Part shown: piece by piece, positions 20,429 through 30,204 of the stretch | How positions within the stretch are numbered: the stretch's first letter is position 1 | How the letters are laid out: the number at the start of each line of letters is the position of its first letter | Origin: Prorocentrum cordatum | Lineage: Eukaryota; Sar; Dinophyceae; Prorocentrales; Prorocentraceae | Assembly: GCA_963575745.1 (NCBI GenBank) | Contig: CAUYUJ010016912.1 | Coordinates: 22,501-86,500 of the forward strand | Length of the DNA stretch: 64,000 bases | Direction of reading: 5' to 3' | Position numbers and translations under genes: made by a program | Notes under the pieces: generated by a model | Databases searched by the model: none | What the model was told of the DNA's origin: nothing | Seen by the model: only the letters and a program-made list of their open reading frames with translations

Positions 20429-21482
20429 CTACCAAGTAACCGCAGCCCGACCCGAACCCCCCCCTGGGCGAGCGGAGGCCGAGGCGGCGGCGTCGTGAAC
20501 GGGGTCGCCAGCGATGGCTGTCAGGGGCTCACTGAAGCGATCCACTGCCTGCGAACCGTCGGCTTTCGGAGTGTCGGCAACGACGGTAGCCGTCTGTTCG
20601 GGGTACTTGCCCATGTAGAATTCGGCGAGCTTCAATCGATGCTTGCCGTAGACGTCCGTGCAGTGGCAAATGGGCGCGCTGGCGGCCAGGCCCATGCCTG
20701 CTTCTAGGCGGTCACGTTTGAGGCTGGATACGACGTCGTCGAGGTCGGGGAGAAGGTCGACAAGGTCCTCGGTTTTGCTCGCAATGACAGGCTTGAGGAG
20801 CGCGCCATCCACGCCAATCCAACCCAATATCACGCTGAACTCGCGCTCCTTGTTGTTGAGGACGCGGACGGCGAGGTCCCAATTACCGTCCCCTCTGACG
20901 ACGGAGCCACTGTAGACGTTGACGTGTTTTCTCATGTGCTCCACCAGGGGGGGCCAGGTAGTTCTCCAACGCGTCGCACATGAAAGCCCTCAGCGCGCAA
21001 TTGCTGGGCGCTGCCGACAAGTGCCAGAGCGCGCGCGAGCCCACTGAGAAAGCCAGACAATTTGCACTGTAGTACTCTGCAATTGCTCGGCGAGAGGCCC
21101 GCCCGCAGAACACCGCATTGAAATTCTGGATCAAGCGCAGCAAGAAGAAGCGCGCCGCAAGGATGAGGCCGTGCTTCTCGGTCCGCAGCACCAGCGCCCC
21201 AGGACAGGCTGCTCGGATATCCGCCAATGTCCCTGGAAATCCGCAGTCACGCGCGCCATGGGCATGGCGCGTCTCGCACCTGTGCGCCCCCACTTCAAGT
21301 TGAAGCGGCAATGGAATGTCCAGGACGAAGTGGGTCTTGGACTGGTCGGCCCGGGGGGCCGCGCAGTGGCGCTCGCCCCTGGCAGCGGCCTCTGCCGCGT
21401 GAGCATCTAGAGCAGCAGGGCGAACAACGCAGGCGTTGCGGAATCCAGGGCCCCTCTGGCGCGACTGCGCGCGACGCCCCAC
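20429..21482 (-). pseudogene. DDE-transposase-like core
   Basis: Two overlapping minus-strand frames join at a run of seven G (20947-20953). The upstream frame gives FVLDIPLPLQLEVGAHR, CPGALVLRTEKHGLILAARF, FNAVFCGRASRRAIAEYY and CALRAFMCDALENYLAP. After the shift: EHMRKHVNVYSGSVVRGDG, NWDLAVRVLN, VILGWIGVDGALLKPVIAS, LVDLLPDLDDVVSSLKRDRL and ICHCTDVYGKHRLKLAEFY. The DGNW box and the TDVY box are candidate catalytic aspartates. Together with PVERL farther on they give a D, D, E order. This is a motif-level inference; the closest transposase superfamily is not established. Sequence between 20429 and 20304 contains stops in all readings I tried and may hold an intron or damage. Confidence 0.5.
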
Positions 21483-22079
21483 AGCGCCGCCAGCGTGCGA
21501 CTGAGTTGCGCTGGCGCCGCGTCGCGCCCAGCCTCGTCACGCAAGGGCGTGAAGTGGAGGCTCGACCGCTGGCCGCCGCTGCGCGACGCTGCCTGGAAAT
21601 GCGCCCCGACGTTGAGAATGTCACTCTGCTTCACCGTGCAAAGGTCCTTGTACTGGGCAATCCAGGTCGCGCGCAAAGGCCGCAAGGGAACGTGCTGCCG
21701 GGCTCTGCAACGCAGCCAGACGACGTCGGCCATCGGCGCGCCGCGGCGAGAAAAAGTCCCCACGACGAACGCCGGGTCGCCGGCGATGTACCCGAACAGC
21801 CCGCCCTGGGGGGCAGCCCATGATCGCTATCCACGAAGCGTTCTGGCCGGTGGAGCAAGCTCATGCGCATCAAATGTCCGCCGCCGCGCCCTGCGGAATG
21901 AAGTGGGCGCGCCTTCAGGTCCCCAGGCACTGGGCCCCAGGCTCATTCCTTCAGGAATTCAACTATCTCTGACTTTTTGGGCCCAAGACGAGGTGGCCAC
22001 GAAGTGGCCCTAAAGTGGCAGCGTCCAGGATGCCTCTGACCCGCCAGCCCGGCACGGTGGCGGGATATGCCGAAGGCAA
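21483..22079 (-). pseudogene. Transposase-like unit, middle region
   Basis: Broken coding-like minus-strand sequence between the ASCH-like part and the core. Fragments include KKRTAKLRAEEFAAPANS (basic, from 22250), RNAWRRAALCRDCHLVAFG with a CxxC (about 22080), CHFRATSWPPRLGPKKSEIVEFLKE (about 21950) and ADVVWLRCRARQHVPLR with ATWIAQYKDLCTVKQSDILNVGA (21720-21600). Frames change at least three times. The Cys-containing fragments suggest a zinc-binding segment, but no domain can be named. Confidence 0.4.
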
Positions 22080-23069
22080 CTAGGTGGCAGTCGCGGCAGA
22101 GCGCGGCCCGCCGCCACGCGTTGCGCTCTGTGTCCTGGCGCGGCCACGCTGCGACAATCCTGGCCAGGAGCTCGCTGCTGCAGGGTGGCGGGCGAGTTCG
22201 CTGGCGCCGCAAACTCCTCCGCGCGGAGTTTCGCTGTCCTCTTCTTGGCCGTTGCAGCCGATCGGAGGACGTTGCGCCTGACCATGCCGCGAGGCGGCCG
22301 GGCGGCGGGACCCAGCGCTCGCTTCCGAACTCCGACGTCCGCCCGAACCTTGCGAGCGAATTGGCGGGGCCACCGCGGCATGGAAGCGCGAGCGTGGCTC
22401 CGGCTCTCCCGTCGGCTCTCGCTGAGGGCGATCCCTGACTGGGCCACTGGCGGCGCAGGCTCCGCAGGCGGGCGGCTGCGCGGAGCGTTCAACTGGCCCC
22501 GCCGACGCGCTGGCGCACGTCGCGCCCACGGTGCGCCAAACGTCGGGGAATCGCCTGATCTGCGCACTATCAACTGCGGTAGACACGAGCTCCTGGACTG
22601 CCTGGTCCTTGATGTACCACAGGCCTTGGCCGCCCTTCAGACTCGCGACGGGGCTGCTGAACTCGCGCGCGGCGTCGATGACGTAGCACCAAGACCCTGA
22701 TGCTGGCATGGCCCGGTGGTGCGTCACGGAATCCAGAAGCACTTTCTTGGCCAAGTGCACCTGGCCCACAATGCACTGGCGGGGCAGCGCGCTCTCAGCT
22801 GGGGCGCCTGGCCAAGTTCTGGCCAAGGCCTCTTGGCACGCGGGGTACTTTGCAATCGAATCCATGCCGACGTGCAGATTGTACCACCCAGGTCTCAGCC
22901 ACGCGAAAGGCCGGGTCTCCACGGGCTTGATGCCTCGTAGCATTGCTAATACCATCTGGGGGCCGTGAACCGCAAAGGTCCGCCACGGAAGGCGGGCGTC
23001 GGCCTCTATGCCGGGCGAGACAGGCGCGAGTCTCCCCCAAGCGCCTCTCGAACCAAAGCGCGGCGGCAC
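22080..23069 (-). pseudogene. ASCH-like (PUA-fold) domain at the N-terminus of the transposase-like unit
   Basis: An open 329-codon minus-strand frame. Residues about 32-155 follow the ASCH pattern: FAVHGPQMVLAMLRGIKPVETRPF (the glycine-lysine-x-x-E-x-R signature at 45-53), RPGWYNLHVG, IVGQVHLAKKVLL, GSWCYVIDAAREF, SPVASLKGGQGLWYI. ASCH is an RNA/nucleotide-binding PUA-like fold known from translation- and modification-related proteins. Residues 170-329 are Arg/Pro/Ser-rich and out of phase with the basic KKRTAKLRAEE frame that better continues the protein. A spliced-leader-like relic overlaps the start (23047-23071). The first codon of the open stretch is GTG; the true start is unknown. Domain call moderate; fusion to the transposase-like core is inferred from order and strand. 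Confidence 0.55.
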
Positions 23070-23071
23070 GG
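23047..23071 (-). other. Degenerate spliced-leader relic before the ASCH-like frame
   Basis: On the minus strand CCGTGCC opens the stretch and TTTGGTTCGAG closes it, against CCGTAGCC and TTTGGCTCAAG of the dinoflagellate SL. The 3' half matches 9 of 11. It sits between the 340-bp repeat array and the coding frame. Confidence 0.35.
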
Positions 23072-24125
23072 AAGAGGGTCAGAAAGGCGGGATGTCAGGG
23101 CGTCAAAATGCACCGTGCTTCCCCGTGCGTGCCCCCCCTGCCATCTGAAAACCCATGGTTTTTTTTTCTACGTTTTCTTCCCTGAGCGACCGCGGTTGTC
23201 TTCGCGCTTGCCGGCGCAAGCCTGAACGATTCAACTGAATGCGTGAAAACACCACGTGTTTAGCGCAGTTCAGGGGTGACGCACGGGATTTCCCTTGGTG
23301 TTTTGGCCTAATCTTGAAGCTTGCCATGGAAGTACGAGCCAGGACATGGGCAGACGATTGGTCTGGATGCCCTCTGCTTCAAACGCAGACGCAGCCGCTG
23401 TCATCGCGACCGACTGCGCGTTGGGTAAGAAAGGCGGGATGGCAGGGCGACAGAATTCACGATGCGTCCCCGTGCGTGCACCCCTGCCTTCTGAAAACCC
23501 ATTGTTTTTTTTTCTACGCTTTCTTCCCTGGGCGACCGCGGTTGTCTCAGCGCTTGCCAGCGCAGGCCTGAACGATTCAACTGGGTGTGTGAAAACACCG
23601 CGTGTTTAGCGCAGTCCAGGGGTGACGCACGGGATTTCCCTTGGTGTTTTGGCCTAATTCTTGAAGCTTGCCATGGAAGTACGAGCCAAGACATGGGCAG
23701 ACGATTGGTCTGGGTGCCCTCTGCTTCAAACGCAGACGCAGCCGCTGTCATCGCGACCGACTGCGCGTTGGGTAAGAAAGGCGGGATGGCAGGGCGACAA
23801 AATGCACGACGCTTCCCCGCGCGTGCACCCCTGCCTTCTGACAACCCATTGGTTTTTCGACGTTTTCTTCCCTGAGCGACCGCGGTTGTCTTCGCGCTTG
23901 CCGGCGCAAGCCTGAACGATTCAACTGAATGCGTGAAAACACCACGTGTTTAGCGCAGTTCAGGGGTGACGCACGGGATTTCCCGGGATTTCCCTTGGTG
24001 TTTTGGCCTAATCTTGAAGCTTGCCATGGAAGTACGAGCCAAGACATGGGCAGACGATTGGCCTGGATGCCCTCTGCTTCAAACGCAGACGTAGCCGCTG
24101 CCATCGCGACCGACTGCGCGTTTTC
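23072..24125. repeat. Three tandem copies of a ~340-bp direct repeat
   Basis: Units start near 23095, 23440 and 23785. Each has GGCGGGATG, a CCCCGTGCGTG block, a T-run after CCCATTG/CCCATGG, GAGCGACCGCGGTTGTC, GCGTGAAAACACC with a CACGTGTTT partner, GGGGTGACGCACGGGATTTCCC and GCTTGCCATGGAAGTACGAGCC. Copies are highly similar; the third has a duplicated GGGATTTCCC. It separates the RING/P-loop unit from the ASCH-transposase unit. Short open frames on either strand are not supported as genes. Confidence 0.9.
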
Positions 24126-24419
24126 CTTCGCGCGTTGAGGGCTGCGAGGGTTAACTCGCAAGGAAAGACAATCGAGGCACCTTGCAAACATGAGCGCCTG
24201 GCAGAAGAAGAGGAGATCGGGAACAGCATGACAACGTGCGGCGGCTGCTGCGGATTACCCAAACAGCGTTTACGCCGGCAAATGTCGAACTGACAAGTAA
24301 AATGCCGCATTCTGCTGCCACGACGAAACAGAGAGAAGGGACCAGAGGCAAGGGCGAAAAACGCATGGCATTCAAGTAGGTAGAAGGCAGAGGGAGGACA
24401 CGTCAGCCGTGACAGCACG

Positions 24420-24712
24420 CCGCGCCCTGCCCCGCAGGTCGCAACACGAAACGCATGAAAAATGGCGCTGGCGAGGTGGTCCGCGGCCAAGGGCAGCCCG
24501 TCCTGCCCCGCGGCCGCCTGCCCCTGGAAGAAATCGGCGCTCAAGCTCAAGGTGGCTGCCAGCTCTCTCGCCGCTGGCTTCTCCTGGATCTCCGCCCATG
24601 AACGCTTTTTGACGTTCAAAACTGCTCTCCCCTTCGGGCCTTTCGAGCCTGGCGCCTCCTCGCCACCGTCTGGCGCGGGCCTCTTACGACCGCGGGCTTC
24701 CTCGATCTCGAC
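24420..24712 (-). pseudogene. C-terminal continuation of the P-loop protein after a TAG
   Basis: In the same frame as the P-loop protein, after TAG at 24713-24715, the minus strand reads VEIEEARGRKRPAPDGGEEAPGS, KGPKGRAVLNVKKRSWAEIQ and EKPAARELAATLSLSADFF. Composition (acidic, then basic, then helical) is protein-like. It fades near 24420. The TAG may be a nonsense change of CAG. Confidence 0.45.
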
Positions 24713-26431
24713 CTAGCCAGCGTCAGCTGCGCGGCGAATCGCCGCGGCGATCACGACCGCCACGTCCTTGATCCCGCGCGCGTTGAGGCCATTGCGAACC
24801 CGCGGGCGCACGTCAGCGGTGTTCACCGCGCCAACGCACTTGCGGCGGGACAAGGTGAGCTTCGCGCAGAGGTCCTCCGCGGTCAACGGCGGGTCACACT
24901 TCGTCGGCCCACTCTGTCGGCGCCCGGCCCCCGCGGGAGTCGGCGCCGCCGCGTAGTAGAAGGTCTCGTGCAAGAGAATCTGCCGCCTCCAGGCGTGCAT
25001 CGCGTGAACCAGGTCGTAAACGCTGATCTCGGGGGCAGCGGCAGCGCCAGGCGCGGGCGCGCGGGGCGGCTGGCTGGCCCTGAAGGTGCGCTCCAGGAAC
25101 ATGTTCATGCGCATGTTGGCGCTTGCGAACTTCATGGCGTCGGAGTCCCAGAACTTGAGCTTGTGCACGTAGTACACGTTGAGGCCCTCTGTCTGGTCAC
25201 AGTACCCCTGAACAGCCTTGCGGACATAACGGAACATGGACAGCGCGTAGGGGATCACCACGTTGGTCGAATCGTTCAAGACGTGATCCGCGAGCCAGGA
25301 ATGGTAATCCTTCAACAGCTCGGCGGACACGGGGCAATCTTGCTCGGGCTCTTCAGGAGGGGCGGCATTCCAGGTGACGTGGGACCTCTTCTGGTAGCCG
25401 ATCATGGTTGGGCGCGTGACGCGCTCTACAGGCTCGATTTGACCGAGGACTTGGAGGGTGAAAAAATAATTCTCCAAGTGCATGGGGCCGTTGCCCGTCA
25501 GCACCGCGCCCCGCTCGCAGTTCACGAAGGTGTTCATCTTGGCACGGGATAGCCAGTGGATGCCCTTGGCCTGTTCGGAGAGCGCGGGTCCGCAGTCGTA
25601 GGCGGTGGCGATCTCGTCCGCGCGCGCCCCGGGCCGCTGATGGTTGTCAATGCAATAACGGTGGCCGCGGATAGTGCCATCTCCAGACGTCGCCGTGCCC
25701 TTGCGGATTTCGTCGGGGGCGCCGTCGCAGTCCATCAAGGTGCGGGGCGTGCACTGGAAGAGCGACGTCTTCCGCGTGGAGGGGTCGCCAGCGCAGAAAT
25801 GGGGAACGTTCGGCGCGCGGCCGTGCTGGTCGCCCGACTTTTCCTTCAACCTGGTTGCGGGGTGCTCCGGCCAAACCGCCTTGGTGAAGATCGCCTGCAT
25901 CAGCGCCTCGGCGGGCCAGGCCCCCCGCAACGTCACCGTCTGAACAGCCCGATAGATCGGAGTCGGCACAAGATTGCGGATGGAAAACGTCGGGTCGGCC
26001 CCCGCCTCAATGTGGGTGCGGGCGTCGGCTGTGATCTCATCCAGCCACTTCTGAACGGTGACGTGGGTGCTCTCCTCGCTCTCGAAGCCAACGAAGATGT
26101 CTCGGGGGTGCAGCGCCCGCCTCCAGCCACGCAGGTCCAGCCCCTCATGCTTCAACGCCTGTAACAGTGGCCCCGTGGGGTCGTGCAACTCCTGGGGCAC
26201 GCGGACACGCGTCTGGTCCTGGTAGCGGAAGCCCATATCTTCATCGACCATTTCTGGAAGCTCACTTCCATTCTGGGTCACTGGCACCAACGCGCCCTCC
26301 TGGCTCACGAGCGCCTGCTTTTCCTCGGCGAACTCGCTGGCGTCTTCTCCTGTCGGCTGGGAACCAGGAGCCTGCGAGGCCGAATCCACCCCGTGCGCCT
26401 CACCAGCCCCTTCGCCAGCGTCAGTCGGGCT
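24713..26431 (-). pseudogene. P-loop protein resembling DUF3987-type helicase/primase-associated ATPases
   Basis: About 570 in-frame codons on the minus strand. Counting from the GTG at 26389, an acidic N-terminus is followed by a region around residues 90-190, a P-loop-like CAGDPSTRKTSLF (about 199-211) and a Walker-B-like ADEIATAYD (257-265). Next come SRAKMNTFVNCERGAVLTGN, ENYFFTLQVLGQIEPVERV, and helical regions to LTAEDLCAKLTLSRRKCVG. The P-loop lacks the usual GKS/T (it reads RKTS), so ATP use is uncertain. The order resembles DUF3987 proteins found in mobile elements; this is a motif judgement only. It follows the RING-like frame across an in-frame TAG (26432-26434) and precedes the 340-bp repeat array. 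The codons are GC-rich. Confidence 0.45.
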
Positions 26432-26812
26432 CTATGCGGCGATGGCAATTGGAAGCGACTCTTCCTGATCCGCGGCAAGCGCAGAAGTCAAACGCCGCCG
26501 TGCACGACGAATAACTCTCGTTCCTCCCTGGGTGTTAGGGATGGCGAAAACTCCATGCCCCCCCGCAACTGGCGCGCTTTCCTGCGAGAATTTGAAAGTC
26601 GGGCAACGCTGTAGATCCTTGCGCGTGATGCCCCTGACTTCCCTGTCTCTCTCAAAGCATTCTTCGTGGAATACGCGCGTGCACCCTATTGCCACACAGG
26701 GAGCTTCATCAAATGTACCCCAGCATATTGCACATTGCCGGTCGTCCTCGCTCACGGTGGCCACGGCCAGGGCCCAGCAGTAAGTGCGATGGTGGCGCGG
26801 GGTCGGGGCCAC
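26432..26812 (-). pseudogene. RING-finger-like N-terminal region of the P-loop unit
   Basis: About 126 codons on the minus strand with CAICWGTFDEAPC, GCTRVFHEECF and RCPTF: a C-x2-C, C-x-R-x-F-H-x2-C, C-P series typical of RING-H2 fingers, with the last cysteine of the CPxC pair missing. It is in frame with the P-loop protein, separated only by TAG at 26432-26434, so the two may have been one protein. The open stretch begins with GTG; an upstream ATG at 26817 is out of frame. RING fingers usually act in ubiquitin transfer; here a DNA- or protein-binding role in a mobile element is equally possible. Confidence 0.5.
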
Positions 26813-26827
26813 TTCATAAACTAAGGG

Positions 26828-26838
26828 TTTGAGCCAAA
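26828..26838 (-). other. Short spliced-leader-like relic upstream of the RING-like frame
   Basis: Minus strand TTTGGCTCAAA, matching 10 of 11 bases of the SL 3' end, 16 nt before the open frame. Short, so possible by chance. Confidence 0.35.
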
Positions 26839-27184
26839 GGCGGTGGCGTTATCACAATTAACCCCCTTCCGTACTAATTCCATCCCACTGTATTGGATTG
26901 TGTTGCTCCGTTGCGTTGCCTTGCCTTGTGCTGTATAAGATTGTATTGTATGGCGTTGTGTTGCATCGAAAACAGGCCTGGGGTAACCTCCGTGAAAAGA
27001 AGGCCTCGCATTGGAGGCAAAGGGCCGATGGAATCTTTGCTGAACCCAAGGCCCTGGGCCCCTGGAGGCGCGAGCCCTTTGGGAAGCTCCGAGCCCAATG
27101 GACCTCGCTTGGGAGGCCCGGGGCTCTTTGGGAACCATTGCAGGAGCCCCTCAACTCGTGAATCCTGGGAGACCCTGGCCCTCT
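26839..27184. other. Low-GC T/G-rich stretch and GC-rich spacer
   Basis: 26860-26985 is unusually AT-rich for the window, with repeated TTGTATTG and GTTGCCTTG motifs. 26990-27180 holds CCTGGGCCCC-type sequence. No gene seen. Confidence 0.5.
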
Positions 27185-27910
27185 AGACGTGCGACGGCCA
27201 AAGAAGATGGAGGCCGCGAACCACACAACTGACACTGCGGCGGAAGGATCGGGGGACGGAACCCGTAGATCCGAAAGGCGGCCCCGAGGCCCTTCGCAAT
27301 ATCTCGCAATAGAAAGCCGTGGCCCACAACCCTGGCACGAAGGCGACGCAAGCAAAGAGGGAACCATACCCACACTCCTGGCATGTCAAGGTGCTGGCGA
27401 CGCGGCGTGCTGCTTCTGCTTCTGCTGTTGTTGTTGCTGCTGTTGCTGCTCCTTTCCTCCTCCTCCTGCTCCACATGCTCTTCTCATGATCCTCCTCCTC
27501 CGCCTCCCCCTGCTCCTCATGATCCTCATGATCCTGCTCCTCCTGCTCCTCCTGATCCTAAACCTAAACCTGGTTATGGTCCTGGTCCTGGTCCTGGTCC
27601 TGCTGCTTCTCCTCCTCCTCCCTTTGCTCCTCCTCCTCCTCCTCCTCCTCCTTTTACTCCTCCTGCTCCCCGTCTCCCTCCTACGTCTCCTGACCCGCAA
27701 CCCTGGCACGATGGCGAGGCGGCCAAAGAAGTCGAAGGCTGCGGCCAACAACACTGACACGGTGGCGGAAAGATCGGAGGAGGGAATCCGCAGACCCGAA
27801 AGTCGGCCTCGAGGCCCCTCGCAATAGAGAGCCGTGCCCCACAACCCTGGAACGAAGACGACGCAAGCCAAAGAGGGACCCAGACCCATATCCCAGGCAC
27901 GGGGGGTGCG
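27185..27910. repeat. Two direct copies of a ~200-bp block around a TCC tract
   Basis: 27187-27395 and 27715-27905 share GGCCAAAGAAG, ACACTG.CGG.GGAA.GATCGG, CGAAAG.CGGCC.CGAGGCCC, AATAGA.AGCCGTG.CCCACAACCCTGG and CCAGGCA.G blocks. Between them lies a TCC/CCTGCT tract (27410-27690). No coding call. Confidence 0.75.
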
Positions 27911-28249
27911 ACGACCACGACAGCGAGGAGATGACGAAACGACCTCGCACGGCGCCCAGCCCGCGAACCCTGAGAGGGAGGCTCCGCCGCCTCCGCCGCC
28001 GCCAACACCGACGCCGCCCCGCTGATGTCGCGATCGGAAGATGGGAGGAGACGGAGAGGAGAGAAGAGACGCGGAGGCGCGGCCCAAGGAACAGGAGGAG
28101 CGACGAAGATAGGGGAACCCACACATTTCGTATCCAGGATTGGGCCCTAAGGAGGGTGAACATAAGATAAAGCCCAAGAAACATGCGAATAACCGACAAA
28201 TCCGGACGACATTCCACAAATCTGGCCGGCATGCCACTAACGCGAAAGG
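27911..28249. other. No gene seen
   Basis: GC-rich unique-looking sequence leading into a GGA tract. Minus-strand frames are Ser/Pro/Arg-rich extensions of neighbouring repeat translations. ATTCCACAAATCTGGCCG-like motifs (28209) recur at 29347 and 31120. Confidence 0.4.
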
Positions 28250-29345
28250 GAGGAAGGATGACGATGGGGAGGAAGAGGGGGAGGAGGAGGAGGAGGAGGA
28301 GGAGGAGGAGGAGGAGAGGAGGAAAGGAAGAGAGGAGGAGGACGAGGAGGAGGAAGAGAAGAGGAAGAGGAGGAATAGGAGGACAAGGAAGAGGAGGAGG
28401 AAGAGGAGGAGGACGAGGAGGAGGAGGAGGAAGTGGGAGGAGAAGGAAGTGGATGAGGTGGAGCAGCAGGAGAAGGGGGGAGGAAGGAAAAGGAGGAGGA
28501 GGAGGAGAAGGAAGTGGAGGAGGTGGAGCAGCAGGAGGAGGGGGAGGAAGGGGAAGGAGGAGGAGGAGGAGGCGCATGAGGAGGAGGAGGGGGAGGAGGA
28601 GGAGGAGGAGGAGGAGGAGGAGGACGACGACGATGACAATGACGACGACGAAAAGGAAGAGGAAGAGGAGGAGACGCGGAGGAGGAGGAGGGAGGAGAGA
28701 GAGAGAGAGAGAGAGAAAAAAAAAAAAAGAAAGAAGGACACTCAAGCAGAGGAGGAGGAGGAGGAGGAAGGACAGGATGAGAGCCGAGGATAAGGCAATC
28801 CGCACTGATCGCGCCAACGGCTCGGCCTCGACACAGAACGCTGGCCGAATGTCCACAAGGAGGAAAAGGAAGAAGGATGAGGCGGAGGAGCACTAGAAGC
28901 AGCAGCTGCACGAGGGCACCAGGAAGAGGAGGACCAGGAAGAGAAAATGGATGAAGAGAGGGCGGAGACGGAGACAGAGGAGAAGGAGGAGGAGCAGGAA
29001 GACGAGGACGAGGAGGGGGGGAAGGAGAAGGAGGACGAGGAGGAAGAGGAGGACGGAAGAACACGAGGAGGAAGACGACGAAAGAGGAGGACAAGGAGGA
29101 AGACGACGAAGGAGGAGCACGAGGAGGAGGACGAGGAGGGAAGGGGGGAGGGAAAAGGAGGCGGATGAGAAGGAGGAAGAAGAGGAAAAGGAGGGCCACG
29201 AAAGGGAGGAGGAGGACGGGGAGGAAGGGAAAGCAGGAGGAGCAAGAGTATAGCCGACATTGGATGCGCCGAATTCCACGCACGCCCCGCACAAATTCCA
29301 AATAACGAACAGGAGTTCGACAAATCCGATCTATCCGGCCGAAAT
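28250..29345. repeat. GGA-rich block, copy 1 of a ~0.9-kb segmental duplication
   Basis: From about 28501 this block matches 30246-31150. It shares a GA run followed by A-run (28695-28735), the CAATCCGCACTGATCG and GCTCGGCCTCGACACAG blocks (28797-28835), GAGGAGCACTAGAAGCAGC, and the terminal CCGACATTGGATGCGC with CATCCGATCTATCCGGCCG-like blocks. All open frames are low-complexity R/E/G or S/P/L tracts. Confidence 0.85.
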
Positions 29346-29795
29346 TCCACAAATCTGGCAGACATGTTACACTTCCGGCTGAAATTCCCCCAAGAATCCC
29401 ATGCCAGGAAGTCAATCAAATCTCCCGAAAATCTACAACCGCGGGGAGGGAGGAGGAAAGGCGGTGAGGAGAAAGAGGAGGGGGGACATCCCACAAATCT
29501 GGCCGAAATTCAACAAATCGGGCCGTTTTGTTATAAATCCGGCTGCAGGTCCAAAAATCCTCGCGTGAGAAAACACAGCAAATGCGATAGAAAATTCAGA
29601 GGCGCGAGGGAGAGGAAAGAAGAGGAGGAGGAGGACGAGGAGGAGGAGGAGGAAGGAGGAGGACGAGCAGGAGGAGGAGGAGAAAAAGGAACAAAAGGAA
29701 CGAGGAGGAGGAGGAGGAGGAAAAGCAACAGGAGCGAGGAGGGGGGGGGGAGGAGGAGAAACGAGGAGGAGGAGGAGGAGGAGGAGGAGGAGAAG
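29346..29795. other. Short unique stretch then GGA tract
   Basis: 29346-29600 repeats AAATCTGGCCGAAATTC-like phrases (29347, 29494, 29512). The rest is GGA triplets ending in the conserved AGCAACAGGAGCGAGGAGG core of the higher-order repeat. No gene seen. Confidence 0.6.
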
Positions 29796-30204
29796 GAGGT
29801 ACTAGTAGTATATACAAGTAGTAGGTACTAGTAGTATGTACTAGTAGTAGGTACTAGTAGTAGGTACTAGTAGTAGGTACTAGTAGTCGGTACTAGTAGT
29901 AGGTACTAGTAGTAGGTACTAGTAGTAGATGCAAATAGTAGGTACTAGTAGTATGTACTTCTAGTAGTAGGTACTAGCGGTAGGTACTAGTAGTAGGTAC
30001 TAGTAGTAGGTACTAGTAGTAGGTACCCGTAGTAGGTACTAGTAGTAGGTGCTAGTAGTAAGTACTAGTAGTACGTACTAGTAGTAGGTGCTAGTAGTAG
30101 GTGCTATTAGTAGGTGTTAGTAGTAGGTACTAGTAGTAGGTACTAGTAGTAGGTACTAGTAGTAGGTACTACTAGTAGTAGTTGGTACTGGTAGCAGGTA
30201 CTAG
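29796..30204. repeat. 13-bp minisatellite GGTACTAGTAGTA, first array
   Basis: About 30 imperfect copies. Each contains the 8-bp palindrome TACTAGTA. Single-base variants (GTATG, GTCGG, GTGCT) punctuate the array. Confidence 0.95.

Noticed and set aside
23239-24191. Repeated ~100-codon frames in the 340-bp tandem repeat
   Set aside because: They restart in each repeat copy, on both strands, and shift with small indels; treated as repeat, not genes.
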